Positions 42,005 through 50,852 are shown, counted from the stretch's first letter. The stretch: 64,000 nucleotides of DNA from Candidatus Saccharimonadota bacterium (GCA_030531645.1 JAUNNB010000001.1:62001-126000), one strand, 5' to 3'. Notes: generated by a model from the letters alone, not told the origin. Made by a program: numbers and translations.

Positions 42005-42057
42005 ATCTTTATTTCGTTCATAGTAAAACTTTTATTTTTATATAGGAGGAAGAGAAT

Positions 42058-42573
42058 ATGGGAAGAGATATTACATGGCCAGCAGGAAATTGGAATGAAG
42101 TTTACTCAAGAACTGAGGCTAAACTTACGCATGAATGTTATGAAAGTTACAGAGGTTATCAATCTAATGAAAGACAACTGGGAAAAAGGTTTGTAGTTGA
42201 TGCAGATGGCAAGATTAAGAAAGGGTTCAATAAATGGACCATGACAGAAGGAGAGGCATACGCTCCAACTGACTACGCGACCCATAAAACAGTAATTTTA
42301 GAATCGGGAGATTTTATTATTACATCTTTAAGAAGCGCACGTGATAATAATGCTAGAGTAGAACTGCTTATCTATGAAGTAACCGACGACTCTCCGGAGG
42401 GTTTAAAACCCAATGGAGCTCTAAAAAGGGTTTACAAACTAAAAATTGAGACTGATGATTTCTGGAGCAAAATACCTAAATCAGAGTGGACCCACAAGAT
42501 ACCTGAAGTTTTACACTTGGCAGTAAAGAAAGCCTTTAAAATCCCGAAACGGGTTTTAAAGAGCGAAGACTAA
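42058..42573 (+). CDS. Unknown soluble protein, accessory cluster
   Basis: 171 residues, no signal peptide or TM helix. Rich in aromatic and charged residues, with a Trp-containing C-terminus (DDFWSKIPKSEWTHKIPEVLHLAVKKAFKIPKRV). It shares the short motif YATHKTVIL with the next protein (YATHTVIL), so the two may be distantly related. A strong promoter and ribosome-binding site point to high expression. Base composition is AT-rich. No family recognised. Confidence 0.6.
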   Translation: MGRDITWPAGNWNEVYSRTEAKLTHECYESYRGYQSNERQLGKRFVVDADGKIKKGFNKWTMTEGEAYAPTDYATHKTVILESGDFIITSLRSARDNNARVELLIYEVTDDSPEGLKPNGALKRVYKLKIETDDFWSKIPKSEWTHKIPEVLHLAVKKAFKIPKRVLKSED

Positions 42574-42620
42574 ATCTTTTATTGTAGTAATGGCATTTCG
42601 TTTTATAGGAGGATATGAAT

Positions 42621-43112
42621 ATGGAAAAAAGATCACCAGAGTATTACGCAACACATACTGTTATATTAGCTGAAAATATCTTACCAAAAAAGAAAATGGC
42701 TGGCGTTGCAAATAGACACGGCTCACTTCAACATGAGATTACAAACGGACTATTTGCAGCGATTGTGGAGCGGAAGAACGTAGTCTTGAAGCCGGAGTAT
42801 CAGAATGCGGTATACCTACATGGCTATACTTGTTACCATCCCATCATTGGTCATGGAACAGTAGATACGTCTACTATAGCCGGACTTAGACTAGAAGATG
42901 CAATGGAAACTACTGGCGAGAAAATTACTCACATATACTTCAAAACTCGGAATAGGGAATACCTATCATATGACGAGAGATGTTTTAAATATCCAATGAA
43001 TGCAAACTTTGAAAAATATAAGAATTCTGGCAGAAGTTTTGCTGATTTTGAGTATTTGTTTGATGAAATAGACGACAAAGTCCCTGAAATTCAAATGGTA
43101 GATAAGGAGTAG
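42621..43112 (+). CDS. Unknown soluble protein, accessory cluster
   Basis: 163 residues. The start at 42621 is preferred over 42615 because AGGAGG (42607-42612) is then 8 nt upstream. Begins EKRSPEYYATHTVILAENI, sharing YATH-TVIL with the upstream protein. The middle is basic and the C-terminus acidic (FDEIDDKVPEIQMVDKE). No TM helix. It is cotranscribed with the 42058 gene and ended by the terminator at 43163. Function unknown. Confidence 0.6.
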   Translation: MEKRSPEYYATHTVILAENILPKKKMAGVANRHGSLQHEITNGLFAAIVERKNVVLKPEYQNAVYLHGYTCYHPIIGHGTVDTSTIAGLRLEDAMETTGEKITHIYFKTRNREYLSYDERCFKYPMNANFEKYKNSGRSFADFEYLFDEIDDKVPEIQMVDKE

Positions 43113-43162
43113 AAGAGAAGTTTCTCTGAAGAATATAAAGGAGGTGTCATAAATTACGGAAA

Positions 43163-43185
43163 GGTCCACGAATGTGGATCTTTTT
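43163..43185 (+). terminator. Rho-independent terminator of the accessory operon
   Basis: ggtccac/gtggatc stem with GAAT loop and T5. Confidence 0.85.
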
Positions 43186-43212
43186 AGTGTCAAAATGTTT
43201 ACAAACAAAAAT

Positions 43213-43231
43213 AGCTCCGAAGGAGCTTTTT
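43213..43231. terminator. Bidirectional terminator next to tRNA-Leu
   Basis: agctcc-gaa-ggagct stem. T run on the plus side, and ATTTTTG on the minus side just after tRNA-Leu(GAG). Confidence 0.75.
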
Positions 43232-43318
43232 TGGTGCACCTGACTAGACTCGAACTAGCACAGCCTTACGGCCACTACCACCTCAAGGTAGCGTGTATAC
43301 CAATTTCACCACAGGTGC
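43232..43318 (-). tRNA. tRNA-Leu (anticodon GAG)
   Basis: Minus-strand class II tRNA: acceptor GCACCTG/CAGGTGC, anticodon stem CTACC/GGTAG with loop TTGAGGT, long variable arm (TGGCCGTAAGGCTG), discriminator A, encoded CCA (43232-43234). Confidence 0.94.
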
Positions 43319-43361
43319 AACACCTATAGTATATCACAAACATAAAAATAATACAAGTTTA

Positions 43362-43407
43362 TTGACATCCAAACTGTCGTCGTGGTATAATTCGACTAAT
43401 AGTCGAA
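43362..43407 (+). promoter_or_regulatory. Promoter and palindromic operator of the TetR gene
   Basis: TTGACA (43362-43367), 18-bp spacer, TATAAT (43386-43391), and directly overlapping it a perfect 17-bp palindrome ttcgact-aat-agtcgaa (43391-43407). The position over the transcription start suits autorepression by the TetR protein. Confidence 0.75.
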
Positions 43408-43418
43408 AAATTGTAAAT

Positions 43419-44003
43419 ATGAAGGTCAATCATAGAAAAGATAAGATTATAGATACCGCCTACACGCTTTTTGTGCGGGACGGCTATGATAATACTTCTG
43501 TGGATGAAATCATTGCAAACATTGGTATCGCCAAGGGTACTTTTTATTATTATTTCGAAACCAAGGAGCAGTTGCTCGAAGCAGTCATCAATAAACTCTT
43601 GGATCAAGAAAAAGCAAAGGCTATCGAAGTTGCCGAAAGTTCTATGCCACTCGAGCAGAAGCTTGTCGGCGTGATTATGGCTATGCGTCCAACGTCTAGT
43701 GAAGCGGAAATCGCTGATGCTCTCAACAAGCCAGAGAACATCGTCATGCACGAGAAGATTAACCAGAAAATCATTGAAACTGCCACGCCAATTTTGGCCA
43801 CCATCGTGGAAGATGGTGTAGCGGATGGCGTCTTCAATTGCACTAATATTGCAGAACGCATTAAGTTAATCCTCATTATGAGTGGCATGTTTGACGATGG
43901 AAAATTCACTGAGCATGATATTGAAGTTTTTATCGACACTATTGAAAAGGTTTTGGGCGCCAAGCCTAGCACAATGAAATTTATTGAAGAATTAATAAAA
44001 TAA
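43419..44003 (+). CDS. TetR/AcrR-family transcriptional regulator
   Basis: 194 residues from the ATG at 43419; upstream in-frame ATGs would lie in the promoter or the tRNA. The N-terminal HTH is textbook TetR: KDKIIDTAYTLFVRDGYDNTSVDEIIANIGIAKGTFYYYFETKEQLLEAVI. The C-terminal helical domain would bind the inducer. It heads an operon with the ABC transporter, so it probably senses a toxic compound that the transporter removes and represses through the palindrome at 43391-43407. Confidence 0.9.
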   Translation: MKVNHRKDKIIDTAYTLFVRDGYDNTSVDEIIANIGIAKGTFYYYFETKEQLLEAVINKLLDQEKAKAIEVAESSMPLEQKLVGVIMAMRPTSSEAEIADALNKPENIVMHEKINQKIIETATPILATIVEDGVADGVFNCTNIAERIKLILIMSGMFDDGKFTEHDIEVFIDTIEKVLGAKPSTMKFIEELIK

Positions 44004-44011
44004 GGAGGAGT

Positions 44012-44767
44012 ATGAAACCCATTATTAAAACTAAAAAAGTCTTTAAAAAATTTGGCGCCGAAGGCAGCGAGCGCACTGTCATTGACGGCATTGACCTAGA
44101 AATCTACGAAAACGATTTCACGGTTATTATGGGTTCTTCCGGCGCCGGTAAATCTACACTCATGTATCTTTTGTCCGGTATGGACACGCCTAACGCTGGC
44201 GAAATCCTATTCGACGGCACCGACATTACCAAAATCAGTAGCGAAGAAATGGCGGTCTTCCGCAGGAAACATTGCGGTTTTGTCTTTCAGCAGATTTATA
44301 TGCTGGAGGGAATGAGCTTGCTTGACAACGTCCTTATGACCGGTCTCCTTATGAATAAAAACAAGAAAGCAGTCTTGGCCAAAGCCGAGGAGCTGTTCGA
44401 TCGTGTGAATATCGATAAAGTAACTAGAAACAAAAAGTCCAACCAAGTTTCTGGCGGTGAATGTCAGCGCGCTGGCATCGTTAGAGCGGCCATCAACGAC
44501 CCGCAAGTCGTCTTTGCTGATGAGCCTACCGGCGCTCTCAATTCCAGTAACTCCACTGCAGTCCTCGATGTTCTAACCGGTCTAAACGCCACCGGTCAGT
44601 CCATCATCATGGTGACCCACGACAAGAAAAGTGCACTTCGCGGCAACCGTATTATTTATCTCAAAGACGGCAAAATTTTCGGCGAACTCAAACTTCCGAA
44701 ATACAGTGAAACAGACAAGACTAGGACCGAAAAACTAGACAAATTCTTGGCAAAGATGGGGTGGTAA
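44012..44767 (+). CDS. ABC transporter ATP-binding protein (MacB/LolD type)
   Basis: 251 residues. Walker A MGSSGAGKST, Q-loop FVFQQIYML, signature VSGGECQRAGIVRA (Gln of LSGGQ replaced by Glu), Walker B VVFADEPTGAL and H-loop MVTHD. MacB-type ATPases drive mechanotransmission with FtsX-like permeases. AAGGAGG lies 5 nt before the ATG. The gene is 8 nt after the TetR gene and 1 nt before the permease. Confidence 0.92.
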   Translation: MKPIIKTKKVFKKFGAEGSERTVIDGIDLEIYENDFTVIMGSSGAGKSTLMYLLSGMDTPNAGEILFDGTDITKISSEEMAVFRRKHCGFVFQQIYMLEGMSLLDNVLMTGLLMNKNKKAVLAKAEELFDRVNIDKVTRNKKSNQVSGGECQRAGIVRAAINDPQVVFADEPTGALNSSNSTAVLDVLTGLNATGQSIIMVTHDKKSALRGNRIIYLKDGKIFGELKLPKYSETDKTRTEKLDKFLAKMGW

Positions 44768-44768
44768 T

Positions 44769-47072
44769 ATGAAGCATTTAATATTAGCAGGCTACTTCCT
44801 CAAGAAAAATCTTAAATCGATTTTGTCGTTTGCAATCATCCTTTTCGTGGCAACCGTTATGTTCACGAGCGGGATTATGATTACCACGAGCATCGATGAC
44901 GATTACAAAAAACGATTCGACGAACTCAATACTGCCGATGTGTCATTCGTGGTTCCAGAACAAACTTATACAGATGGTCTTTTGGACAAAATTCGTGCCA
45001 CAGAAAATGTTTCTGACGTAGAAACGGCTAGGGGTATTATGTTAAGCATCCCAGTCCAAATGAACGGCATGGAGCAAAACCAAAACCAGATTTTTTATCG
45101 TCTAGACGACATCAAAAATATCAGTAAACTCAACACCATTTCTAGTACGGACAAAAATCTAGAACACGCAATATATATCCCATATTATTTGTCGGCTAAT
45201 TCCGATCTCGCCCTCGGTAGTGATTTTAGTTTTACTGCGGACGGCACGAAATATGAATTCCGCGTCAAAGGCGTGATGGAAGAAATGCAATATGGCAATT
45301 ATTCTAGCTCGGTCCTAGGTGAATATTTGCCGGCAGATTCGTATGAGTATTTGAAAGAACATAATTCTGACAAAGAAACTCGCACCATCTTCATTAAAAG
45401 TAGTGACGAGGAACAAACTTTGAAGGATGTTTCAAAAATCTTAATTGAAAATCACATTCCAATTCTCAATAAGTCCAGAGCGTCTGTAAAAAAGCAATCC
45501 AGACTTTCTGTGTCAAATATCCTAGTGCTCATCCTCCTCGCCTTTGCCGTAATTATTCTATTCATCAGCCTCGTGGTGACGCGCTTCAAAATCAAGCAAA
45601 CTCTCGAAGAAGATTTGACCAATATGGGCGTTCTAAAATCACTCGGCTATAAAAGCCACGAAATTATCACAGGCATAGTTTTGCCATATGTGATTGCCAC
45701 GCTTGTATTCTCTGGCCTTGGCATCGTCCTAGCCACGCCGGTTTTAGGTCTGCTTGGTAATGTAATCTCTACTCAGGCCGGCTTTGTTTGGGAGCCTCAG
45801 CTAAACATCGTGGCTAGTCTCATAATTGTCATTTCTATCATTACGCTCATCACGGTTTCAACATATCTCTCGACTCGCAAAATCAAAAAACTCAAACCCA
45901 TCGAAGCCATCCGTGGCATCGGCGAAAACGAAACCATCAAAAATCCATTCCCAATCGCAAAGACTAAGGGCAATGTTAATTTCATTATGGCGCTCAAAAA
46001 CTTCGCTAATTCCATCAGCGGCAACATTTTGCTCGGCACTATTCTTCTGCTCACGACTATCCTAGCTTCGTTTGTAGTCACGTTGTTTTATAACGTAAAT
46101 GTCAGCCCAGAGAATTTTGTAAACACGCTCGTGGAAGAACACCCAACCGTTATGGTGAAACAACGCGAAAATATCAAAGACGAAATCGCTAAGGACTATA
46201 AAACAATTTACTACGACGAAAATTGCGAAAGCGTCCTCGACGGCAATTCATACAAAACATTCGTAGCTGAAACTTTTGAATCTATGGCAAATGATCTCGT
46301 CTTCGAAGGTTCCAATCCAAAGAACTCAGATGAAGTTGCCGTCGGTAGCAGTCTCAAAGAAAAATACGATTACAAAATTGGCGACAAAATTAAATTGTCT
46401 AGCAGTAATTCACACGAGTATACAATCACCGGTTTCGTTCAGTCCGTAAACAACGCTGGCGAAGTTATTGAAATGACCATAGACGGCTACAAAAATATCA
46501 ATGAAGATTACGAACCAGACACATTATATATTTATCTCGATGATGAAACTGAAGAAAAAGCCACAAAACTCATCGAAGATTTGGAAGCCAAATATGGCGA
46601 CAAGATCGAGCAAACAGTAAACTATGTTTCCTCAATGAACTCAGCCGTGGCGATGTTTATTAGCCTTATCAAGATCATCACCATCGTCATTATCATTATT
46701 GCACTTCTAGTTATTTATCTCGTCCTAAATATCTTGCTCTCCGGCCTCATTATGAGCAAGAAGTTGGAGCTTGGTGTTTTGAAATCTGTCGGCTTTAGGA
46801 CCAGGCAATTAGTTATTCAAATTGTGGGTGGATTCATGCCAAGCATCATCGTCTTCGTCTTGCTCGGCGCAGTCATCAGTAGCTTGTGCATGAATAATGT
46901 TTTCGATTCAATCTTCAGTATGGTGGGTGCATACAAAGTCAGCTTTGAATATCCTTTGTTCATCTTCTTTGGCTCGGCTGCATTTCTCGCCGTCAGCGCC
47001 ATCCTCATCGGCGTCATCCTGTCTATGAAGATCAAGCGTATCACGGTCTACTCGCTTATCAAAGAAAGCTAG
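44769..47072 (+). CDS. ABC transporter permease with two FtsX domains
   Basis: 767 residues. TM helix at about 17-37, a large extracytoplasmic domain, three TM helices around 245-370 (first FtsX domain), a TM helix near 415-440, a second extracytoplasmic domain, then three TM helices in the last 140 residues (second FtsX domain). This is the layout of BceB/YtrF/MacB-like permeases for lipoprotein export or antimicrobial-peptide resistance. Partner of the preceding ATPase and probably controlled by the TetR protein. Confidence 0.9.
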   Translation: MKHLILAGYFLKKNLKSILSFAIILFVATVMFTSGIMITTSIDDDYKKRFDELNTADVSFVVPEQTYTDGLLDKIRATENVSDVETARGIMLSIPVQMNGMEQNQNQIFYRLDDIKNISKLNTISSTDKNLEHAIYIPYYLSANSDLALGSDFSFTADGTKYEFRVKGVMEEMQYGNYSSSVLGEYLPADSYEYLKEHNSDKETRTIFIKSSDEEQTLKDVSKILIENHIPILNKSRASVKKQSRLSVSNILVLILLAFAVIILFISLVVTRFKIKQTLEEDLTNMGVLKSLGYKSHEIITGIVLPYVIATLVFSGLGIVLATPVLGLLGNVISTQAGFVWEPQLNIVASLIIVISIITLITVSTYLSTRKIKKLKPIEAIRGIGENETIKNPFPIAKTKGNVNFIMALKNFANSISGNILLGTILLLTTILASFVVTLFYNVNVSPENFVNTLVEEHPTVMVKQRENIKDEIAKDYKTIYYDENCESVLDGNSYKTFVAETFESMANDLVFEGSNPKNSDEVAVGSSLKEKYDYKIGDKIKLSSSNSHEYTITGFVQSVNNAGEVIEMTIDGYKNINEDYEPDTLYIYLDDETEEKATKLIEDLEAKYGDKIEQTVNYVSSMNSAVAMFISLIKIITIVIIIIALLVIYLVLNILLSGLIMSKKLELGVLKSVGFRTRQLVIQIVGGFMPSIIVFVLLGAVISSLCMNNVFDSIFSMVGAYKVSFEYPLFIFFGSAAFLAVSAILIGVILSMKIKRITVYSLIKES

Positions 47073-47101
47073 CCGCGTGTCTTTGTGGTAAAATAATAAC
47101 C

Positions 47102-47830
47102 ATGAAGATTTTACAATTGAACGTATGGATGGGGAAAGTTGAGGGGGAATTAAAACGCTTGCTTGAGCAAGACGAATGGGATGTGATTTGTATGCAGGAA
47201 GTAATGGCTTCCACCGACGCCACGCTGCACCTCTCGCGCCTATGCTTCAGCCTTTCACGAATTATCGATGCCTCCAAAATGCCATATCACACTTTCGCTC
47301 CGAACTATAGCAGCAAAGTTGGCGACGGCCATTTTGAACTCGGCAATGTAATTCTCAGTAAAATCCCGATTCTGGATACCAGTTCCACTTTCACGCACGG
47401 CCAATATACGGAAGATTTAATCCTCGGCGAAACGCCAAAAAACAATCTCAACATTATGTCCGCCAAGCTCGCTAATGGCCTTACCATAGTTAACCATCAC
47501 GGCTATTGGTGCAACCAGCCGATGGGCGATGAGCATACCGTCGAGGCCTTCAAAAAAGCCGCCGACTTTGTCCGCAAAATCGATGGCCCACTCGTGATGT
47601 GTGGCGACCTCAATGTCGAGCACGATGCTCCAGCTATGCGCGAATTTGATTTCTTGCGCGACCTTACACACGAAAACAATATCGATAATACCCTCTCCGG
47701 CCTCAAGTTCAACGGCAAAGTCGCCTGCGACCACATCCTCGTAAACGACAGTATCGATGTGAAAGGTTTTAGAGTCATCAAATCCCTCGCCTCCGATCAT
47801 TATCCAGTCGAAGCAACCATCGAGTTCTAG
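47102..47830 (+). CDS. Endonuclease/exonuclease/phosphatase family protein
   Basis: 242 residues. Carries the EEP-fold motifs: LNVWMG (Asn), WDVICMQEV (metal-binding Glu), VNHHGYW, CGDLNVEHDAP (Asp, Asn), and DHILVNDSI with ASDHYPVEATIEF (terminal Asp-His). No signal peptide, so probably cytosolic. The substrate could be DNA, a phosphoinositide-like lipid or a nucleotide. TAAAAT ends 7 nt before the ATG. It overlaps the convergent DUF1653 gene by 4 nt. Confidence 0.85.
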   Translation: MKILQLNVWMGKVEGELKRLLEQDEWDVICMQEVMASTDATLHLSRLCFSLSRIIDASKMPYHTFAPNYSSKVGDGHFELGNVILSKIPILDTSSTFTHGQYTEDLILGETPKNNLNIMSAKLANGLTIVNHHGYWCNQPMGDEHTVEAFKKAADFVRKIDGPLVMCGDLNVEHDAPAMREFDFLRDLTHENNIDNTLSGLKFNGKVACDHILVNDSIDVKGFRVIKSLASDHYPVEATIEF

Positions 47831-48075
47831 CCAATATTCACACTATCAATTTCTTTGAGCTCAAAGCGATATTTTTGGCGCACATTTGGGTACTTGTGCT
47901 TGTTTACCTTTTCTGTCCACATTTTGAGCGGCCGCACCCATAATTCACCATCGCCGTATAGGGCCTGATAAATCACCATCTCTTCCTTCGTTTCCGAATG
48001 TCGACAAATCCCACGCACAATATAATAATCGCCCTTGAAATGACGATAAACTCGATTTACTTTGACCTCTCTCAT
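47827..48075 (-). CDS. DUF1653-domain protein
   Basis: 82 residues. Matches DUF1653: VYRHFKGDYYIVRGICRHSETKEEMVIYQALYGDGELWVRPLKMW. A small SH3-like barrel of unknown function, often found as a stand-alone protein. Convergent with the EEP gene and divergent from the CDF transporter. Confidence 0.88.
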   Translation of the reverse strand: MREVKVNRVYRHFKGDYYIVRGICRHSETKEEMVIYQALYGDGELWVRPLKMWTEKVNKHKYPNVRQKYRFELKEIDSVNIG

Positions 48076-48138
48076 AATATCTAGATTTTATCACGCCCCC
48101 ACCGAATCCCAAAGCATAAGTATGATATAATAAAACGC

Positions 48139-49020
48139 ATGAAGCAAAAAAACGATTATCAGTCAGTAGCATACCATGTTAGCACAGTTAGTATCATTGC
48201 TAACGCACTCCTCAGCATTGGCAAATTCTTTGCCGGCGTGCTTGCGAATTCCGCCGCTATGATTTCCGATTCCATCCACTCGCTTTCAGATGTACTTAGT
48301 ACCGTAGTTGTGATGATTGGTGTGAAGATTTCCGCCAAAGAACCAGACGAAAACCATCCATACGGCCACGAGCGTCTAGAATGCGTGGCGGCTATTTTAC
48401 TCGCCAGCATGCTAGCTGCGGTGGGTGCCGGTATTGGCATGGGCGCCGTCAACATGATTATTAATCGCGACGAAAGCGGTCTTGAGATTCCAGGCGTTCT
48501 CGCTCTTGTTGCTTCTATCGTTTCTATTATCGTCAAGGAAATTATGTATCAATATACCGCACATAATGCCAAGAAAATCAATTCGCCAGCCCTCATGGCG
48601 GATGCCTGGCATCATCGCTCCGATGCGCTTTCGTCTGTTGGCGCTTTGATTGGTATTGGCGGCGCCATGCTCGGTTTCCCAATCTTAGACCCTATCGCTT
48701 CCATCGTGATTTGTATCTTCATTTTGAAGGCAGCTCTCGATATTTTCGCCGATGCCGTCCGCAAGATGACAGATCACTCATCTGGTGAGGAGACCGAGGC
48801 AGAGATTCGCAAAATCGCTAAATCCGTTCGTGGCGTGAAGGGAATCGATAGTCTCAAAACCCGCGAATTCGGCGCCAAGATTTATGTAGATATTGAAATT
48901 AGTGTAGATGGCAAGATGACCTTAAACGATGCTCATGCCATCGCCGAACGCGTCCACGACAAGATTGAGAAAAAGTTGCCCCATGTCAAACACTGCATGG
49001 TTCACGAAAATCCGGCATAA
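48139..49020 (+). CDS. Cation diffusion facilitator (CDF) family transporter
   Basis: 293 residues. Six TM helices in the first ~210 residues. The metal site is visible in helix II (MISDSIHSLSDVL) and helix V (ADAWHHRSDALSS), a D-D...H-D arrangement typical of Zn/Fe/Mn CDF exporters. A cytoplasmic ferredoxin-like domain follows, ending in KHCMVHENPA. It exports divalent metal by proton antiport; the HD pair in helix V is most often linked to zinc. TATAAT ends 7 nt before the ATG. Confidence 0.93.
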   Translation: MKQKNDYQSVAYHVSTVSIIANALLSIGKFFAGVLANSAAMISDSIHSLSDVLSTVVVMIGVKISAKEPDENHPYGHERLECVAAILLASMLAAVGAGIGMGAVNMIINRDESGLEIPGVLALVASIVSIIVKEIMYQYTAHNAKKINSPALMADAWHHRSDALSSVGALIGIGGAMLGFPILDPIASIVICIFILKAALDIFADAVRKMTDHSSGEETEAEIRKIAKSVRGVKGIDSLKTREFGAKIYVDIEISVDGKMTLNDAHAIAERVHDKIEKKLPHVKHCMVHENPA

Positions 49021-49030
49021 AACAAAAACA

Positions 49031-49063
49031 CCCCGGCCGATGTTGCGTGGCCGGGGCTTTTTA
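49031..49063 (+). terminator. Terminator of the CDF gene
   Basis: ccccggcc/ggccgggg stem (49031-49038 with 49049-49056) followed by CTTTTTA. Confidence 0.85.
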
Positions 49064-49080
49064 TATATAACGAAGGGTTT

Positions 49081-49742
49081 TTACCCCTCCGGAGCTAAGT
49101 AAACAGTGACCGTGCCGTTGCAGGAATGCAGTGCTTCGTGATGCGTTGCAACTGCTATGTCGATATGGTTGCCTTTTATCAGGCCTCCTGTATCTTCCGC
49201 AACATACGTTCGCACGTCACCGTCTCCAAAATCCACCAAGACTGTTGAGCCTAGCGGTATAACTTTTGGGTCTACCGCAATCGTACGACCCGGTGTCACC
49301 TCTGTCCCTGTGGCAGTGATTCCGTTGCCGGTGCCACAGATGTGCCTATACCGCTCACAGCAGTAATAAGTCGTCTTAAACTCACCTAGACATCTGTACT
49401 CAGTCACAGCTGGTACAATTTCAACCACGTCTTCTATGGGGATTTCTTCCGGTATTAACTCCGGTTCAATCTCGATTCCCACAGGCGCCAGGTTCAGCGT
49501 TTCTATGGTTACTGCGTTTTCCGCGAGTACTTCCGCAAATTGTCGGCTCACCCCTGCCACCAACATTAAATCGTTGACCGCTGGTGAAGGCACCGGCATT
49601 TGAGGGATTTCCGTTAGCGGAGCAGCATTCGCTACCGCGTGCACGCCATTTAAATTAGCGCCCCTACATAAATAACTATTGTCATTAAAATCGCTATCAT
49701 TAGCTTGCAAGTCCGTATGTTAGATGTCATAATCTTGTTCAA
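49081..49742 (-). CDS. Secreted 3D-domain protein, apparent frameshift in the signal region
   Basis: The C-terminal ~90 residues are a 3D (double-psi beta-barrel) domain: GEFKTTYYCCERY, TEVTPGRTIAVDPKVIPLGS, YVAEDTGGLIKGNHIDIAV, with the three conserved Asp. Such domains occur in peptidoglycan-cleaving or cell-wall-binding proteins. The long frame from 49710 lacks an export signal. In the neighbouring frame, a TTG at 49742, 8 nt after GGAGG, encodes a perfect signal peptide (CKLMIAILMTIVIYVG) that runs into a stop. One extra G in the run of four at 49664-49661 would join the two as one protein ending its signal at about AVANA-AP. Either a sequencing error, a real mutation or slippage. It has the accessory-type promoter. 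Confidence 0.75.
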
Positions 49743-49804
49743 GATTCTGTCCTCCTTAAACTCTCTGTAAATATACTAGGTCTTATACGACCCCCATCTC
49801 TCCT

Positions 49805-49833
49805 ATTATAGCACACTTTGTCATAAAAGTCAA
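49805..49833 (-). promoter_or_regulatory. Accessory-type promoter of the 3D-domain gene
   Basis: TTGACT (49833-49828), 17-bp spacer ending in GTGTGC, TATAAT (49810-49805). Nearly the same as the promoter at 57710-57738. Confidence 0.8.
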
Positions 49834-49855
49834 GCAATGCGCTTTAATGAAACCC

Positions 49856-49884
49856 TTGAAATCGGGCCGGATTTTTAGTATTAT
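49856..49884 (+). promoter_or_regulatory. Promoter of the second DUF916-like operon
   Basis: TTGAAA (49856-49861), 17-bp spacer, TATTAT (49879-49884), then the leader agatacataacaaggagg, shared with the 3294 gene. Confidence 0.65.
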
Positions 49885-49905
49885 AGATACATAACAAGGA
49901 GGATA

Positions 49906-50844
49906 TTGAATCTGAAACTGCGAGCAAAACTCATCTTGTGTGCCATAATGAGTGTCTTGACTGTTTTTGCGCTCAAGGCCTATACCACCTCTGTTTTCGC
50001 TACGGATGAGCCTGCCGAACCTCGCCAGATTAATATGCAGATTTCTCCGGCTTATCAGCGCCTTGGAGAGTTGACCCCAGGCGACCGTTACTCTAGTAAA
50101 TTCACCATTATTAACTCCGGCGATAGCGATTTGGAATACAAGGTCTATACCACCGGCTACACTGTCTCCGATGGTGATTACAAGGCATCGTTCCCAGAGA
50201 ATACCAGCACTTTCACCACCATCCAGAAATGGTTCAAATTCAGCGAGACTGAGGGAACTTTGAAGGCCAAAGATCGCAAAGAAATCGAATATACCGTCAC
50301 TGTGCCTAAAGATGCACCAGGTGGCGGCCAATATGCGGCTATTATGATTGAAACCACAAGTGGCGAAGGCAGCGTCATCTCTGCCAATGCTCGTGCCGGC
50401 CTCGTGGTTTATTCCACCGTTCTTGGCGATAATGTCAGCTGCAACGAAATCTCCAATATCTCTGCTTCTGGCTTTCTAATGTCTCCGCCTATCTCTGTTG
50501 CCACCACCATCAAGAACTGCGGCAATATCGAGTCCAGCGCCACCTACACACTTACCGTAAATTCTATCTTTGGCAAGGAAGTCTATTCCAACTCTGCCGA
50601 GCCAGATGTTCGCACCATCTTGCCTAACACCTCTCGCCTCAACATTGTCAAATGGGAAGAAACCCCAATCTTCGGTATCTATAAAGTCCGCCTCAAAGTC
50701 GAGGTTCCAGGCGAGGTTAAAGAATTCGAGAAACTCGTTTTCATCTGCCCAATCTGGGTCTTCATCATCGTTATTTTGCTAATCGGTTTTATCGTATTTA
50801 TGATAATCGTGCGTAAGCGTAAACATGTAAGAGTAATAGAGTAA
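49906..50844 (+). CDS. DUF916/WxL-interacting-like membrane-anchored surface protein
   Basis: 312 residues from a TTG codon just after AAGGAGGATA, as in the paralogue at 3294. Signal peptide (about 1-28), first beta domain with ISPAYQRLGELTPGDRYSSKFTI and TVTVPKDAPGGGQYAAIMIE, second beta domain with paired cysteines (VSCNEIS and IKNCGNIE), TM helix at about 281-304 and a basic tail (RKRKHVR). Extracellular, anchored by the C-terminal helix. First gene of an operon with the next DUF916-like gene (8-nt gap). Confidence 0.6.
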   Translation: MNLKLRAKLILCAIMSVLTVFALKAYTTSVFATDEPAEPRQINMQISPAYQRLGELTPGDRYSSKFTIINSGDSDLEYKVYTTGYTVSDGDYKASFPENTSTFTTIQKWFKFSETEGTLKAKDRKEIEYTVTVPKDAPGGGQYAAIMIETTSGEGSVISANARAGLVVYSTVLGDNVSCNEISNISASGFLMSPPISVATTIKNCGNIESSATYTLTVNSIFGKEVYSNSAEPDVRTILPNTSRLNIVKWEETPIFGIYKVRLKVEVPGEVKEFEKLVFICPIWVFIIVILLIGFIVFMIIVRKRKHVRVIE

Positions 50845-50852
50845 GGAGGAAT

